A DNA stretch of 7,579 nt, from positions 1-7,579 of the forward strand of contig CAVFDI010000073.1 of NCBI GenBank assembly GCA_963621145.1, in the 5' to 3' direction. The first letter of the stretch is position 1. The number at the start of each line of letters is the position of its first letter. This stretch comes from W0P28-013 sp963621145 (GTDB lineage: Bacteria > Bacteroidota > Bacteroidia > Bacteroidales > Paludibacteraceae). The notes beneath the pieces are model-generated. The model was not told the DNA's origin. It saw nothing but the letters and a program-made list of their open reading frames with translations, and made no database searches. Positions 1 through 7,400 of the stretch are shown one piece after another. Both the position numbers and the translations under genes were made by a program.

Positions 1-3000
1 CCTGCTGCACGCCCACAACCACCATTGCGCTTGCGGCAAGTGCAAATACGGCAAACATTGGCGAGACTAGCAGTGTGGCGGTTACCTTCACACCCAGCGT
101 AACTAGCGGCAACCAGAGCGGCACATGGAGCTTTACAACCACAGGCGGAAACCTTAGCGCCGACACGGGCAGCGCGCCATTCACCTGCACCTTCTCGGCT
201 GCTGGCACCTACACCATCACCGCCAACTACAACGATGGCACCAGCTGCCCACCTGCCGCCGTAACACAAACGGTAACAATAGCAGCGCCGGTGTATCTGA
301 ATATTATGGAAACCTCCCTAAGCCTTGGCGCAATGTGTGGCGGAACCGATAGTAAAAATGTCACACTCAAGGGCTACAACCTAGAGACTGGCAAAACCAT
401 CGCCATAAGCAGCAACGATGCGAAAGTTACCGTCTCGCCTACGGAAATCACAGTAGGGCTTGATGGAAAAGTAGATACATCACTTACGGTTACCTACACT
501 GCCACCGCAGGCCAATCGACCGAAAGCGGCACGGCAACCATCACCGCTAGCTACAACAACGAAAATGATACGACGAACACTTACGCTTCGTACATCACCA
601 CAGGCTGCGAAAAAGATACGGTTGTATTCAACGACCGCGGCACTGCGGTTGACTCTAAGGAGGATTATGCTGGCATTGAAATCGATGCTCCAAGCAACCC
701 AACGGGCGTGTGCACCACACCAGTGGCCTACGAGTTTGTTGGCTGGAGCGAAACACCAGCTACCGCTGCCACCAGCACCAAACCCACGCTCGTCAACTTC
801 CCATACAGCATTCCCGCAGGTGGTAAAACACTGTATGCGGTGTATCGTTTCCCAAGTGATGGCGGCACAGGCGAACCTGCCAAAGTTGGACTGAGCGGTA
901 TTGTAGATGGAGGAAAATACTACATTACTGCAACAAGCAGTGAAAAGGAGTATATTCTGAAAAATTCTACATTTAGTGCAGGGAATAGTACTGCCGTAGA
1001 ATTTAACCCAACAACCATAGAAGAATCGGCTGCATGGACATTTACCGCACAAGGGACAGAAAATAGTTGGTATATTCAAAATAGTGATGATGAATACCTT
1101 TCGACAACAAATGAAAACAACAAAGTTTCCTGTAATACTACTACAAAAGTTTATTGGACAGCAAGTAGTGTTGAAAACTCTACTTGTGTAAAATTGAAAT
1201 TTAGTAGTTATAGTCGTTATCTTGCCTTGCTTTCTAATTCCAATTGGCGTAGTTACACAGGTACTAATGGTGTACAAAGTATCCAACTCTATTCTACCGC
1301 TAACTACTCCTACACCACCTCGCCCATTTGCGGTCCGTATTTGCAGATAACTGGCGGGCGCGATGTGTATGTTACAAGTGGCAATGTGGCGCGCAAAAAT
1401 GTGGAAGTGCAAGACACCATATATTATCGTGCTGGTTCGCTCAAAGCAAAAGCCGATGGCTCAGCACCGTATGTTTATGTCGAAAAGACGGCAGGCTGCA
1501 TTCACAATGTCGGCGACAATACATATAATAGTGGTGTAGAAGTTATTCATACTTCAACTAGCAGTAGCAGTAGCGATAACGAATATACACTCACGGGTTA
1601 TTTTGTAGTAAGATACACGCCAAGCGAAGCCAATGTGAACGAGTTGGTTCGTATAGTGCCGCGCGTGGCCTACAACACCACCGCCTCGCTCGATAGCGCT
1701 ACGGTGCATGCACGCTCGCTGCCCGAAAAATTTGTGATTGCTGCCAAAAATGGCGACAAATGGTATGCGCTACCAGCCGACATGAACAGCAACAGCGGCA
1801 CCTACCAAAGCAGCGACTACTTGGAGGTGGACAATGCCGGCAACCCAACCTGCGCCACCGTGGCACCATGCAACACCATATATACATTCGATGGCATGAA
1901 ACAGGGCGGCGACCTGCGCTATGTGCGCTTCGTTGGCTTGGGCGGAAAATACCTCTGGGCCTCGTCGTCCGATACGGGCATTAAAAACGACGCTACCGAC
2001 CCCACCGCCGACTCGAAGAATTACAACTGGCTGCTGCGCTCCACCGACAATGTGGAATACACCTTTGGCAATGGCGCTACCGATCGCACACTCGCGCTCA
2101 GCACCAACGCTAGCACGCTGAATCGCTTTGGCATGTATGCCAACACCTGCGTAAATACACTGCGCATTCTGCCTGTGGCCGACACTTGCGCCTACAATGT
2201 AGCACCAACCAATTTGCACGAAGTAAGCAAAAAATCGACCGAGGTTACCATTGCATGGAATGCCGTGGCAGGTGCCGACGCTTACCAATATAGCCTCGAC
2301 AACACCAATTGGACCGACTGCGGTGCAACAACGCAATGCACCGTAACAGGACAAACCGCCAGCAGCTCCGTTACCATCTATGTGCGCGCCAAACACGGCT
2401 CGGCTACAAAAGTCTGCTCCGATGTGGCAAGCATTAGTGTAACCATGCCAGCCTGCGACGAAGTGCCAGAGTTTAATGGTGGCGTTATGGGAACTATTAG
2501 TGAAAGTTGTGGTACACTTTCGCTGATTGATTATATTGACGATATAAAAACAGGAACTGCTTGCGCTGTAACAGAGCAGGGCATACAATACAGTTCTGCC
2601 GCCGATTTTAGCGTAAATCCCGTAAACGTAAAACTTACAGCAGAACAGATAAGTGCTACCGCTGCTCCTGACTTTGCTACCATAGGCGAGCCTGGTACCT
2701 ACTACTTCCGTGCCTATGCTGTGAACTCGGTTGGCACAGGCTACTCCGATCAGTTTGACACTGTCGAGGTCACCTCGCTCGCTGGCCTGAAGCTGATGTT
2801 CGAAAACGACAACAATGTGGCGCCGCTTGTGGGTGGAAAAGCCACCAAACGCGTGGTCTACTACAGCGAAAGCTCCGCTACGATTACTTGGGAAGTGAAA
2901 TTCCAAGACGGCACGCAAGGCACTGGCAGTGTTGATGCGCAAGGCAACTTCACAGCCTCTGCCATGGGCGTGTATACCGTTACCGCTACACAAGCAGCGG

Positions 3001-5915
3001 CGGACGGCTACTGTGGTGGCTCTGCCACTGCCACCATCGAGGTGCGCAACGCACACTACCACTCGCTCATTACCAACTGCGCCGCACTGAAAAACGGCAA
3101 CATAGAGGTGGTGAACCAAGACTCGGCCTATATGGACATAGTGGTGGACAACGCCGAAACCGTGAAAGTAACCATTGTGCGCGACAACACCGGACAAAAC
3201 ACCGGTGGCAGCACAGGAAATTTGGCNNNNNNNNNNNNNNNNNNNNNNNNNNNNNNNNNNNNNNNNNNNNNNNNNNNNNNNNNNNNNNNNNNNNNNNNNN
3301 NNNNNNNNNNNNNNNNNNNNNNNNNNNNNNNNNNNNNNNNNNNNNNNNNNNNNNNNNNNNNNNNNNNNNNNNNNNNNNNNNNNNNNNNNNNNNNNNNNNN
3401 NNNNNNNNNNNNNNNNNNNNNNNNNNNNNNNNNNNNNNNNNNNNNNNNNNNNNNNNNNNNNNNNNNNNNNNNNNNNNNNNNNNNNNNNNNNNNNNNNNNN
3501 NNNNNNNNNNNNNNNNNNNNNNNNNNNNNNNNNNNNNNNNNNNNNNNNNNNNNNNNNNNNNNNNNNNNNNNNNNNNNNNNNNNNNNNNNNNNNNNNNNNN
3601 NNNNNNNNNNNNNNNNNNNNNNNNNNNNNNNNNNNNNNNNNNNNNNNNNNNNNNNNNNNNNNNNNNNNNNNNNNNNNNNNNNNNNNNNNNNNNNNNNNNN
3701 NNNNNNNNNNNNNNNNNNNNNNNNNNNNNNNNNNNNNNNNNNNNNNNNNNNNNNNNNNNNNNNNNNNNNNNNNNNNNNNNNNNNNNNNNNNNNNNNNNNN
3801 NNNNNNNNNNNNNNNNNNNNNNNNNNNNNNNNNNNNNNNNNNNNNNNNNNNNNNNNNNNNNNNNNNNNNNNNNNNNNNNNNNNNNNNNNNNNNNNNNNNN
3901 NNNNNNNNNNNNNNNNNNNNNNNNNNNNNNNNNNNNNNNNNNNNNNNNNNNNNNNNNNNNNNNNNNNNNNNNNNNNNNNNNNNTTCGACTACGCCACCTA
4001 CTTCAACCGCTACGAAGAGTTGGGCGGTGGTGCTGTTGGCGAAACTGAGGCATTTGCCAAGCGGCAAGATGATGGTACCTACCGCATAGATGCATCAGAT
4101 CTTGATCTTGAAAGCTGGCGTGAGCTCTCGTGCCAAAACATCAAGATACAGGGCCTAGCTAAAGACAAAGATGGTAACGACATCACCATCAGCGAGCTGG
4201 ACTACAAAGTGCCTATCATAGTGAAACACAATGCCAACACCAACGACGAGGAGTTGTTTGGCTTCGATGGCACAGGCCGTGCCACCTGCCCCACCTGCGA
4301 TGTGGTGATACGCGACAATGCCGAACTCACCGTAGTGCCAAAAGGCTACAACGAGCTGCGCGATGTGTATGTGTACCACACGGGTCGCCTGCGCATACCT
4401 TCGGGCAAAACCTACAGCGTGCGCCACGTCTACATCAGCAGCCGCAACAACGAGGTGGGCTACGCACTGGTCGAAGGCACACTCTCGGCCACGCAGGGTG
4501 TTGGCCACTACAAGAGCATCGACGCCTTGGCATGGTACGACTTCTCGCTGCCATACAACTGCAAAGTGAAAGACATCACCCGAAGCAATGGCTTAAAGAT
4601 TTTGGGTAAATACACCGAAGATTGGTGGATAAAATACTACGATGGTCAGAAACGCGCCATCAGCGGCACGCCAAACGGCGCAACGCCTACCAACTGGGAA
4701 CTTGTTGACAGTTTGGAGACGCTTCAGGCTGGTGTGGGCTACATCATCGGCATTGGCGGCAAACACGAGGAGACTCCGCGCAAAGCACAATATCATGTGC
4801 GCATCACACTGCCGAATGTGTCGGGACAATGCTACACCGAAACTGGCGTGAGCGACCAAGTGCGCAATGTGTATGGCTACACTGGTGCGAAAGCCGAAGA
4901 GTTGCCATGCCACCGCGGCTGGAACTACATCGGCAATCCGTTCATCTCGCTGTTCGATGGCGGTCGGCAAGAGCCAATGTGGGACACGCAATTGCTGCTC
5001 TCGGGCTACTATAAAGATATGACCGATGGCGAAACTTACACGGAGAACGAAAATATCTATGTATCTGTAGATCAAGGCACTGGCGGTGCTACCGATTGGA
5101 TTCAATCCACAGCTACCGAAGCCGATTTGTTGCCATTCCGTGCATTCTTTGTTCAGGCTGTGAGCGATGGTCAGGTAGGTTTCGTAAAAGCAGCACGCAC
5201 CTTGCCTGTAGCAGTTAGTGGTAACGCACCTGCGCTGCCCAACCCGAACGACCCGAGCCAGTTCTCGCTGCTCATCTCTAGCGAATCGAATGGTTCGAGC
5301 AAGGCCACGGTGAAGATTGGCGACTACACGCCGCAATACGAAGTGGGCCACGACTTGTTGCGCATGATAAACAAATCGCAATACTATCCGCAACTCTACA
5401 CAGTCGATTCTGTTGGCTATTACATGGTTTATCAGGCCATCGACCGCACCACGCCTGTGGAGCAGAACATAGCATTGGGCTACTACACGCGCAGCAAAGG
5501 CACGTTCACCATCAGCCTTGGCAGCATGCAAAACATGGACCGCTACGATGCCGTGCTGCTTACCGACAACGTGGAGCATACCACCACCGACCTGTTGTTG
5601 GGCAACTACACCTTCACTTCGGGGGCTGGCGATGTGGCGAACCGCTTCAGTGTTCGTCTGCGCAAGAGCAATATCTCTACCGACATCGAGGCGCAAGAGG
5701 GTCGCGAACCAGTCGTCTACCGTATTGGCGAGAGCATAGTCATCGACCAACTGCCAGCGGGCGCTACCGTGCGTGTGATAGACGCTGTTGGTCGTGTGCT
5801 GCATCAGCAACAAGCCGTGGGCGAAGTGCTGCAGTTCAGAGCGCCAGTGCGCGGCGCTTACATCATTCAGGTGATGAGCGAAAGTCAGAGTTATAGCATC
5901 AAAACGATTTTATAA
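1..5915 (+). CDS. Giant multi-domain surface protein with T9SS-like C-terminal tail (5' partial, contains assembly gap)
   Basis: The frame is open from base 3 to the TAA at 5913-5915 and has no stop upstream of the GTG at 75, so that GTG is not the real start and the N-terminus and signal peptide lie outside the window. Modules in order by nucleotide: Ig/PKD-like (to about 290); beta-sandwich (about 295-600); InlB-B-repeat-like (about 606-855, with the FVGW and TLYAVY signature); lectin-like (about 888-1320); a second beta-sandwich (about 1333-1710); a second lectin-like module (about 1718-2190, KFVIAAKNGDKWYALPAD); FN3-like (about 2200-2455); two more Ig-like modules (about 2456-3050). After the gap come an adhesin-like beta region with GWNYIGNPF (about 4917-4943) and a T9SS-type tail. 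Established knowledge: such proteins are exported by T9SS and attached to the outer surface. Inference: adhesion or glycan binding. No catalytic motif was seen. If the gap hides stops, the two parts could be separate genes. Confidence 0.88.
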   Translation, partial: CCTPTTTIALAASANTANIGETSSVAVTFTPSVTSGNQSGTWSFTTTGGNLSADTGSAPFTCTFSAAGTYTITANYNDGTSCPPAAVTQTVTIAAPVYLNIMETSLSLGAMCGGTDSKNVTLKGYNLETGKTIAISSNDAKVTVSPTEITVGLDGKVDTSLTVTYTATAGQSTESGTATITASYNNENDTTNTYASYITTGCEKDTVVFNDRGTAVDSKEDYAGIEIDAPSNPTGVCTTPVAYEFVGWSETPATAATSTKPTLVNFPYSIPAGGKTLYAVYRFPSDGGTGEPAKVGLSGIVDGGKYYITATSSEKEYILKNSTFSAGNSTAVEFNPTTIEESAAWTFTAQGTENSWYIQNSDDEYLSTTNENNKVSCNTTTKVYWTASSVENSTCVKLKFSSYSRYLALLSNSNWRSYTGTNGVQSIQLYSTANYSYTTSPICGPYLQITGGRDVYVTSGNVARKNVEVQDTIYYRAGSLKAKADGSAPYVYVEKTAGCIHNVGDNTYNSGVEVIHTSTSSSSSDNEYTLTGYFVVRYTPSEANVNELVRIVPRVAYNTTASLDSATVHARSLPEKFVIAAKNGDKWYALPADMNSNSGTYQSSDYLEVDNAGNPTCATVAPCNTIYTFDGMKQGGDLRYVRFVGLGGKYLWASSSDTGIKNDATDPTADSKNYNWLLRSTDNVEYTFGNGATDRTLALSTNASTLNRFGMYANTCVNTLRILPVADTCAYNVAPTNLHEVSKKSTEVTIAWNAVAGADAYQYSLDNTNWTDCGATTQCTVTGQTASSSVTIYVRAKHGSATKVCSDVASISVTMPACDEVPEFNGGVMGTISESCGTLSLIDYIDDIKTGTACAVTEQGIQYSSAADFSVNPVNVKLTAEQISATAAPDFATIGEPGTYYFRAYAVNSVGTGYSDQFDTVEVTSLAGLKLMFENDNNVAPLVGGKATKRVVYYSESSATITWEVKFQDGTQGTGSVDAQGNFTASAMGVYTVTATQAAADGYCGGSATATIEVRNAHYHSLITNCAALKNGNIEVVNQDSAYMDIVVDNAETVKVTIVRDNTGQNTGGSTGNLXXXXXXXXXXXXXXXXXXXXXXXXXXXXXXXXXXXXXXXXXXXXXXXXXXXXXXXXXXXXXXXXXXXXXXXXXXXXXXXXXXXXXXXXXXXXXXXXXXXXXXXXXXXXXXXXXXXXXXXXXXXXXXXXXXXXXXXXXXXXXXXXXXXXXXXXXXXXXXXXXXXXXXXXXXXXXXXXXXXXXXXXXXXXXXXXXXXXXXXXXXXXXXXXXXXXXXXXXXXXXXXXXXXXXXXXXXXXXXXXXXXXXXXXXXXXXFDYATYFNRYEELGGGAVGETEAFAKRQDDGTYRIDASDLDLESWRELSCQNIKIQGLAKDKDGNDITISELDYKVPIIVKHNANTNDEELFGFDGTGRATCPTCDVVIRDNAELTVVPKGYNELRDVYVYHTGRLRIPSGKTYSVRHVYISSRNNEVGYALVEGTLSATQGVGHYKSIDALAWYDFSLPYNCKVKDITRSNGLKILGKYTEDWWIKYYDGQKRAISGTPNGATPTNWELVDSLETLQAGVGYIIGIGGKHEETPRKAQYHVRITLPNVSGQCYTETGVSDQVRNVYGYTGAKAEELPCHRGWNYIGNPFISLFDGGRQEPMWDTQLLLSGYYKDMTDGETYTENENIYVSVDQGTGGATDWIQSTATEADLLPFRAFFVQAVSDGQVGFVKAARTLPVAVSGNAPALPNPNDPSQFSLLISSESNGSSKATVKIGDYTPQYEVGHDLLRMINKSQYYPQLYTVDSVGYYMVYQAIDRTTPVEQNIALGYYTRSKGTFTISLGSMQNMDRYDAVLLTDNVEHTTTDLLLGNYTFTSGAGDVANRFSVRLRKSNISTDIEAQEGREPVVYRIGESIVIDQLPAGATVRVIDAVGRVLHQQQAVGEVLQFRAPVRGAYIIQVMSESQSYSIKTIL
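3227..3983. other. Assembly gap (run of N)
   Basis: These 757 bases are unresolved. The reading frame of the surface protein is open on both sides and stays in phase across the stated length (codon starts at 3225 and 3984 differ by 759, or 253 codons). This is compatible with one continuous gene but would happen by chance one time in three. Repetitive modules are a likely cause of the gap, which is inference. Confidence 0.99.
5715..5912 (+). other. T9SS type A sorting domain-like C-terminus
   Basis: The last 66 or so residues follow the pattern of the Por-secretion-system tail: a short beta strand (ESIVIDQL), a conserved turn and strand with VRVIDAVGRVL, then RGAYIIQV, and a final SIKTIL before the stop. 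In characterised Bacteroidota this domain directs a protein that has reached the periplasm through the outer-membrane T9SS translocon, and it is usually cleaved on attachment to the cell surface. The assignment is by pattern recognition only. No T9SS component gene is in the window. Confidence 0.8.
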
Positions 5916-5952
5916 TCTTTTGTAGATCAAATAATTAAAAAAGAAGAAAAGC

Positions 5953-5960
5953 AAGGAGGA
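5953..5960 (+). promoter_or_regulatory. Strong Shine-Dalgarno site for the Ser/Gly-rich gene
   Basis: AAGGAGGA ends five bases before the ATG at 5966. It is a near-complete match to the anti-Shine-Dalgarno sequence and decides the start. Bacteroidota genes generally lack such sites and use AT-rich leaders instead, so this strength is notable. Neither neighbouring gene with a visible start region has an equally strong site. Confidence 0.75.
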
Positions 5961-5965
5961 AGATT

Positions 5966-6646
5966 ATGAAACGCTTTAATAGAGAAATACTTGGAAATAT
6001 AGCATTGACTGTTGGTTTGGTGGTTGTGGCTTGCGTGGGCTTGGTTGGCACGCAGTGGGTCGATTTGCGCCTCGACGACGACAATCGCGCTACGTCGCAC
6101 AAAACAACGCAAGCCGTCATCAGCCGTGGCGCAACGCGTGGCGGCATGGGTAGCAGTTGGGTTGTGCCCAACATTGCCCGTCCCGAATATCGTGGTGTGA
6201 GTCGTGCCAGTGGCGTGCGCCAGTCGCAGTCGGCAGAGCAGGGCAGTAGCGTGTCGCTCATTGCCAGCAGCACAAGTCGTCGCCATTCGCCTGTGGTTAG
6301 TAGCATAGGCGTGAGTGGCGGCAGCAGCGTGGGCGGCAGCAGCGTGGGCGGTGTGCATCGCTCGAGCGGTAGCAGCAGCGTGGCGAGCAGTGGCTCGTTT
6401 GGCTCTATTCCTACCACTAGCATGACGCGCCGTTCGGCCACCATGACCATGACAGCACCTTTTGCCAACGAAGATATGCCTTCGGGTAATGTTCACACAA
6501 AAGTTAGCGGTGGAGGCGGTAAAGACGAACCCGCACCAGAAATTCCCCTTCCCGTAGGCGATGCAGTGTGGCCGTTGTTGCTGTGTGGCGCAGCGTATGC
6601 TTTTTTCTTGTTTTGCAAGAAAAAAGCAATAAAGAATGAAAAGTGA
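5966..6646 (+). CDS. Ser/Gly-rich two-membrane-segment protein of unknown function
   Basis: This 226-residue protein is not a family I recognise. Residues 1-8 are basic (MKRFNREI) and residues about 11-28 are hydrophobic, fitting an uncleaved signal anchor or signal peptide. VVAC at 20-23 resembles a lipobox, but the hydrophobic run continues past the Cys, so a lipoprotein is less likely. Residues about 40-190 are low-complexity, rich in Ser, Gly, Arg, Val and Thr, and include two GGSSV repeats. Residues 194-226 hold PLPVGDA, a hydrophobic segment (about 201-217) and a KKKAIKNEK tail. The positive-inside rule predicts both ends in the cytoplasm and the Ser/Gly-rich part in the periplasm. Alternatively the end is a tripartite C-terminal sorting signal. 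It starts 50 bases after the surface-protein stop with no clear terminator between, so co-transcription is plausible. The start is well supported by the ribosome-binding site. Function is unknown. Confidence 0.8.
   Translation: MKRFNREILGNIALTVGLVVVACVGLVGTQWVDLRLDDDNRATSHKTTQAVISRGATRGGMGSSWVVPNIARPEYRGVSRASGVRQSQSAEQGSSVSLIASSTSRRHSPVVSSIGVSGGSSVGGSSVGGVHRSSGSSSVASSGSFGSIPTTSMTRRSATMTMTAPFANEDMPSGNVHTKVSGGGGKDEPAPEIPLPVGDAVWPLLLCGAAYAFFLFCKKKAIKNEK
6317..6346 (+). repeat. In-frame 15-base tandem repeat, two perfect copies
   Basis: GGCGGCAGCAGCGTG occurs twice in a row (6317-6331 and 6332-6346), followed by a decayed third start (GGCGGTGTG). It encodes GGSSV twice at residues 118-127. Being a multiple of three, copy changes would lengthen or shorten the Ser/Gly linker without breaking the frame. 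Confidence 0.9.
6598..6628 (+). repeat. Inverted repeat, 13-base arms, 5-base loop, at the 3' end of the Ser/Gly-rich gene
   Basis: TGCTTTTTTCTTG (6598-6610) pairs perfectly with CAAGAAAAAAGCA (6616-6628) around a TTTTG loop. It lies inside the coding sequence for the last membrane segment and basic tail (AFFLF and CKKKA). The stem is mostly A-T. It is not followed by a U-run, so it is not a canonical terminator. Confidence 0.85.
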
Positions 6647-6667
6647 ATAATGAAAAATAGGCGGCAA

Positions 6668-6695
6668 GATAATTGATAATTGATAATTGATAATT
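6668..6695 (+). repeat. GATAATT heptamer tandem repeat, four perfect copies
   Basis: GATAATT is repeated four times without error and runs into a T tract (to 6699). The equivalent place after the ORF6N gene (7401-7414) has only one perfect and one variant copy (GACAATT), so copy number differs between the two loci. It lies in the 151-base spacer between the Ser/Gly-rich and ORF6N genes. Confidence 0.95.
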
Positions 6696-6732
6696 TTTTG
6701 CAGTCCGCTGAGGAAAATCATTGAATCATTGA
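6682..6732 (+). repeat. Dispersed intergenic repeat, copy A
   Basis: The 33-base core (6700-6732), with GCAGTCCGCTGAGG followed by AAAATCATTGAATCATTGA, matches 7420-7452 with a single T/C difference. The match extends left over the GATAATT and T-tract region with one substitution and a one-base length change. The rest of this spacer (to 6797) holds no recognisable promoter matching the Bacteroides TTTG / TAnnTTTG pattern and no clear terminator. Confidence 0.9.
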
Positions 6733-6797
6733 GTTTCCGCGTCCGGGATAACGCACGACAATAGAAAGTAGCATCGAAAAATAACGCGAATAGAATA

Positions 6798-7394
6798 ATG
6801 CCAGCGCATACCGAAATATTACCAACGCCGCAACGCATTCAGTCGCTCATACACGAGGTGCGTGGTTGGCAAGTGATGCTCGATAGCGATTTGGCTGCGC
6901 TCTATGGCGTAGAAACAAAAAATTTGAAACGACAAGTGAAACGTAACATCTCTCGTTTCCCTGCCGATTTTATGATAGAATTGACTCGAGAAGAGTATAA
7001 TTTTCTAAGGTGCCAATTTGGCACCTTAGAAAAAGGACGTGGAACATATAGCAAATTTTTACCATACGCTTTTACAGAGGCGGGCGTGGCGATGCTGAGT
7101 AGCGTACTTTCGTCGGAGGCGGCGGTGCAGGTGAATATACAAATAATGCGTGCTTTCACCGAATTGCGCAATAGCATTAACACTATGGCTCGCACTGCGT
7201 TGCGACAAGACAAACTTGAAACAGAGGTCGCCGCACTAAAACAATATGTCGAGGATATATTGTGCGATCAAAACGATATAAATGAAAATATTGCTGCCCA
7301 ATTAGAGGCAATCAGTCTGTCTCTTTCTGAAATGGCACCAAAAACTTCGAACGATCGCCCTCGGATAGGATTTAAAATAGACGAAAAACAGTGA
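6798..7394 (+). CDS. ORF6N domain-containing protein (phage-type DNA-binding)
   Basis: This 198-residue protein is complete. Residues about 12-100 carry the ORF6N signature: VRGWQVMLDSDLAALYGVET (21-40), RFPADFM (53-59), LRCQ (70-73) and LPYAFTEAGVAML (88-100). VNIQIMRAFTELR follows at 112-124. Residues about 133-175 look like a coiled coil, and the end has the RIGFK motif often seen in Bacteroidota members. ORF6N is known from phage and chromosomal proteins and is thought to bind DNA; a specific target is not known. The ATG at 6798 sits just before the conserved domain and has no Shine-Dalgarno site, as is usual in this phylum. The gene lies between two copies of a dispersed repeat and ahead of a RhuM-like gene, which suggests an accessory segment. 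The role is probably regulatory or tied to a mobile element, which is inference. Confidence 0.93.
   Translation: MPAHTEILPTPQRIQSLIHEVRGWQVMLDSDLAALYGVETKNLKRQVKRNISRFPADFMIELTREEYNFLRCQFGTLEKGRGTYSKFLPYAFTEAGVAMLSSVLSSEAAVQVNIQIMRAFTELRNSINTMARTALRQDKLETEVAALKQYVEDILCDQNDINENIAAQLEAISLSLSEMAPKTSNDRPRIGFKIDEKQ
7001..7033 (+). repeat. Perfect palindrome with 16-base arms inside the ORF6N gene
   Basis: TTTTCTAAGGTGCCAA (7001-7016) and TTGGCACCTTAGAAAA (7018-7033) are exact reverse complements around a single T at 7017. The element covers the codons for about NFLRCQFGTLEK (residues 68-79), at the junction between the N-terminal and C-terminal halves of the ORF6N domain. It could form a cruciform in DNA or a hairpin in mRNA, or be a binding site for a dimeric protein. 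Confidence 0.97.
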
Positions 7395-7400
7395 ATAATT

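Noticed and set aside
75..77. GTG as start codon of the surface protein
   Set aside because: The frame continues upstream to base 3 without a stop and encodes similar Ala/Thr-rich Ig-like sequence, and no signal peptide follows the GTG.
1770..4067. Minus-strand open frame of 765 codons
   Set aside because: A large part is only the N run, and the rest mirrors the real plus-strand gene with low-complexity composition.
4593..5813. Long minus-strand open frame (406 codons) opposite the C-terminal half of the surface protein
   Set aside because: Its translation is rich in His, Ala, Val, Arg and Cys with no recognisable domain. The plus-strand frame here has clear beta-module and T9SS-tail motifs, so this is a shadow frame.
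5998..6036. Lipoprotein signal (VVAC) in the Ser/Gly-rich protein
   Set aside because: The hydrophobic run continues beyond the Cys and no acidic surface-export motif follows it, so a membrane anchor is more likely. It is not excluded.
6696..6732. Rho-independent terminator in the repeat spacer
   Set aside because: The T tract comes before the GC-containing core, not after a stable hairpin, and the partial pairing of CCGCTGAGGAAA with downstream TTTCCGCG is imperfect.
5927..6838. Minus-strand open frame of 303 codons covering the Ser/Gly-rich gene and both spacers
   Set aside because: It runs through AT repeats and has an Ala/Thr/His-rich biased translation. The plus-strand gene has a strong ribosome-binding site and coherent membrane segments.
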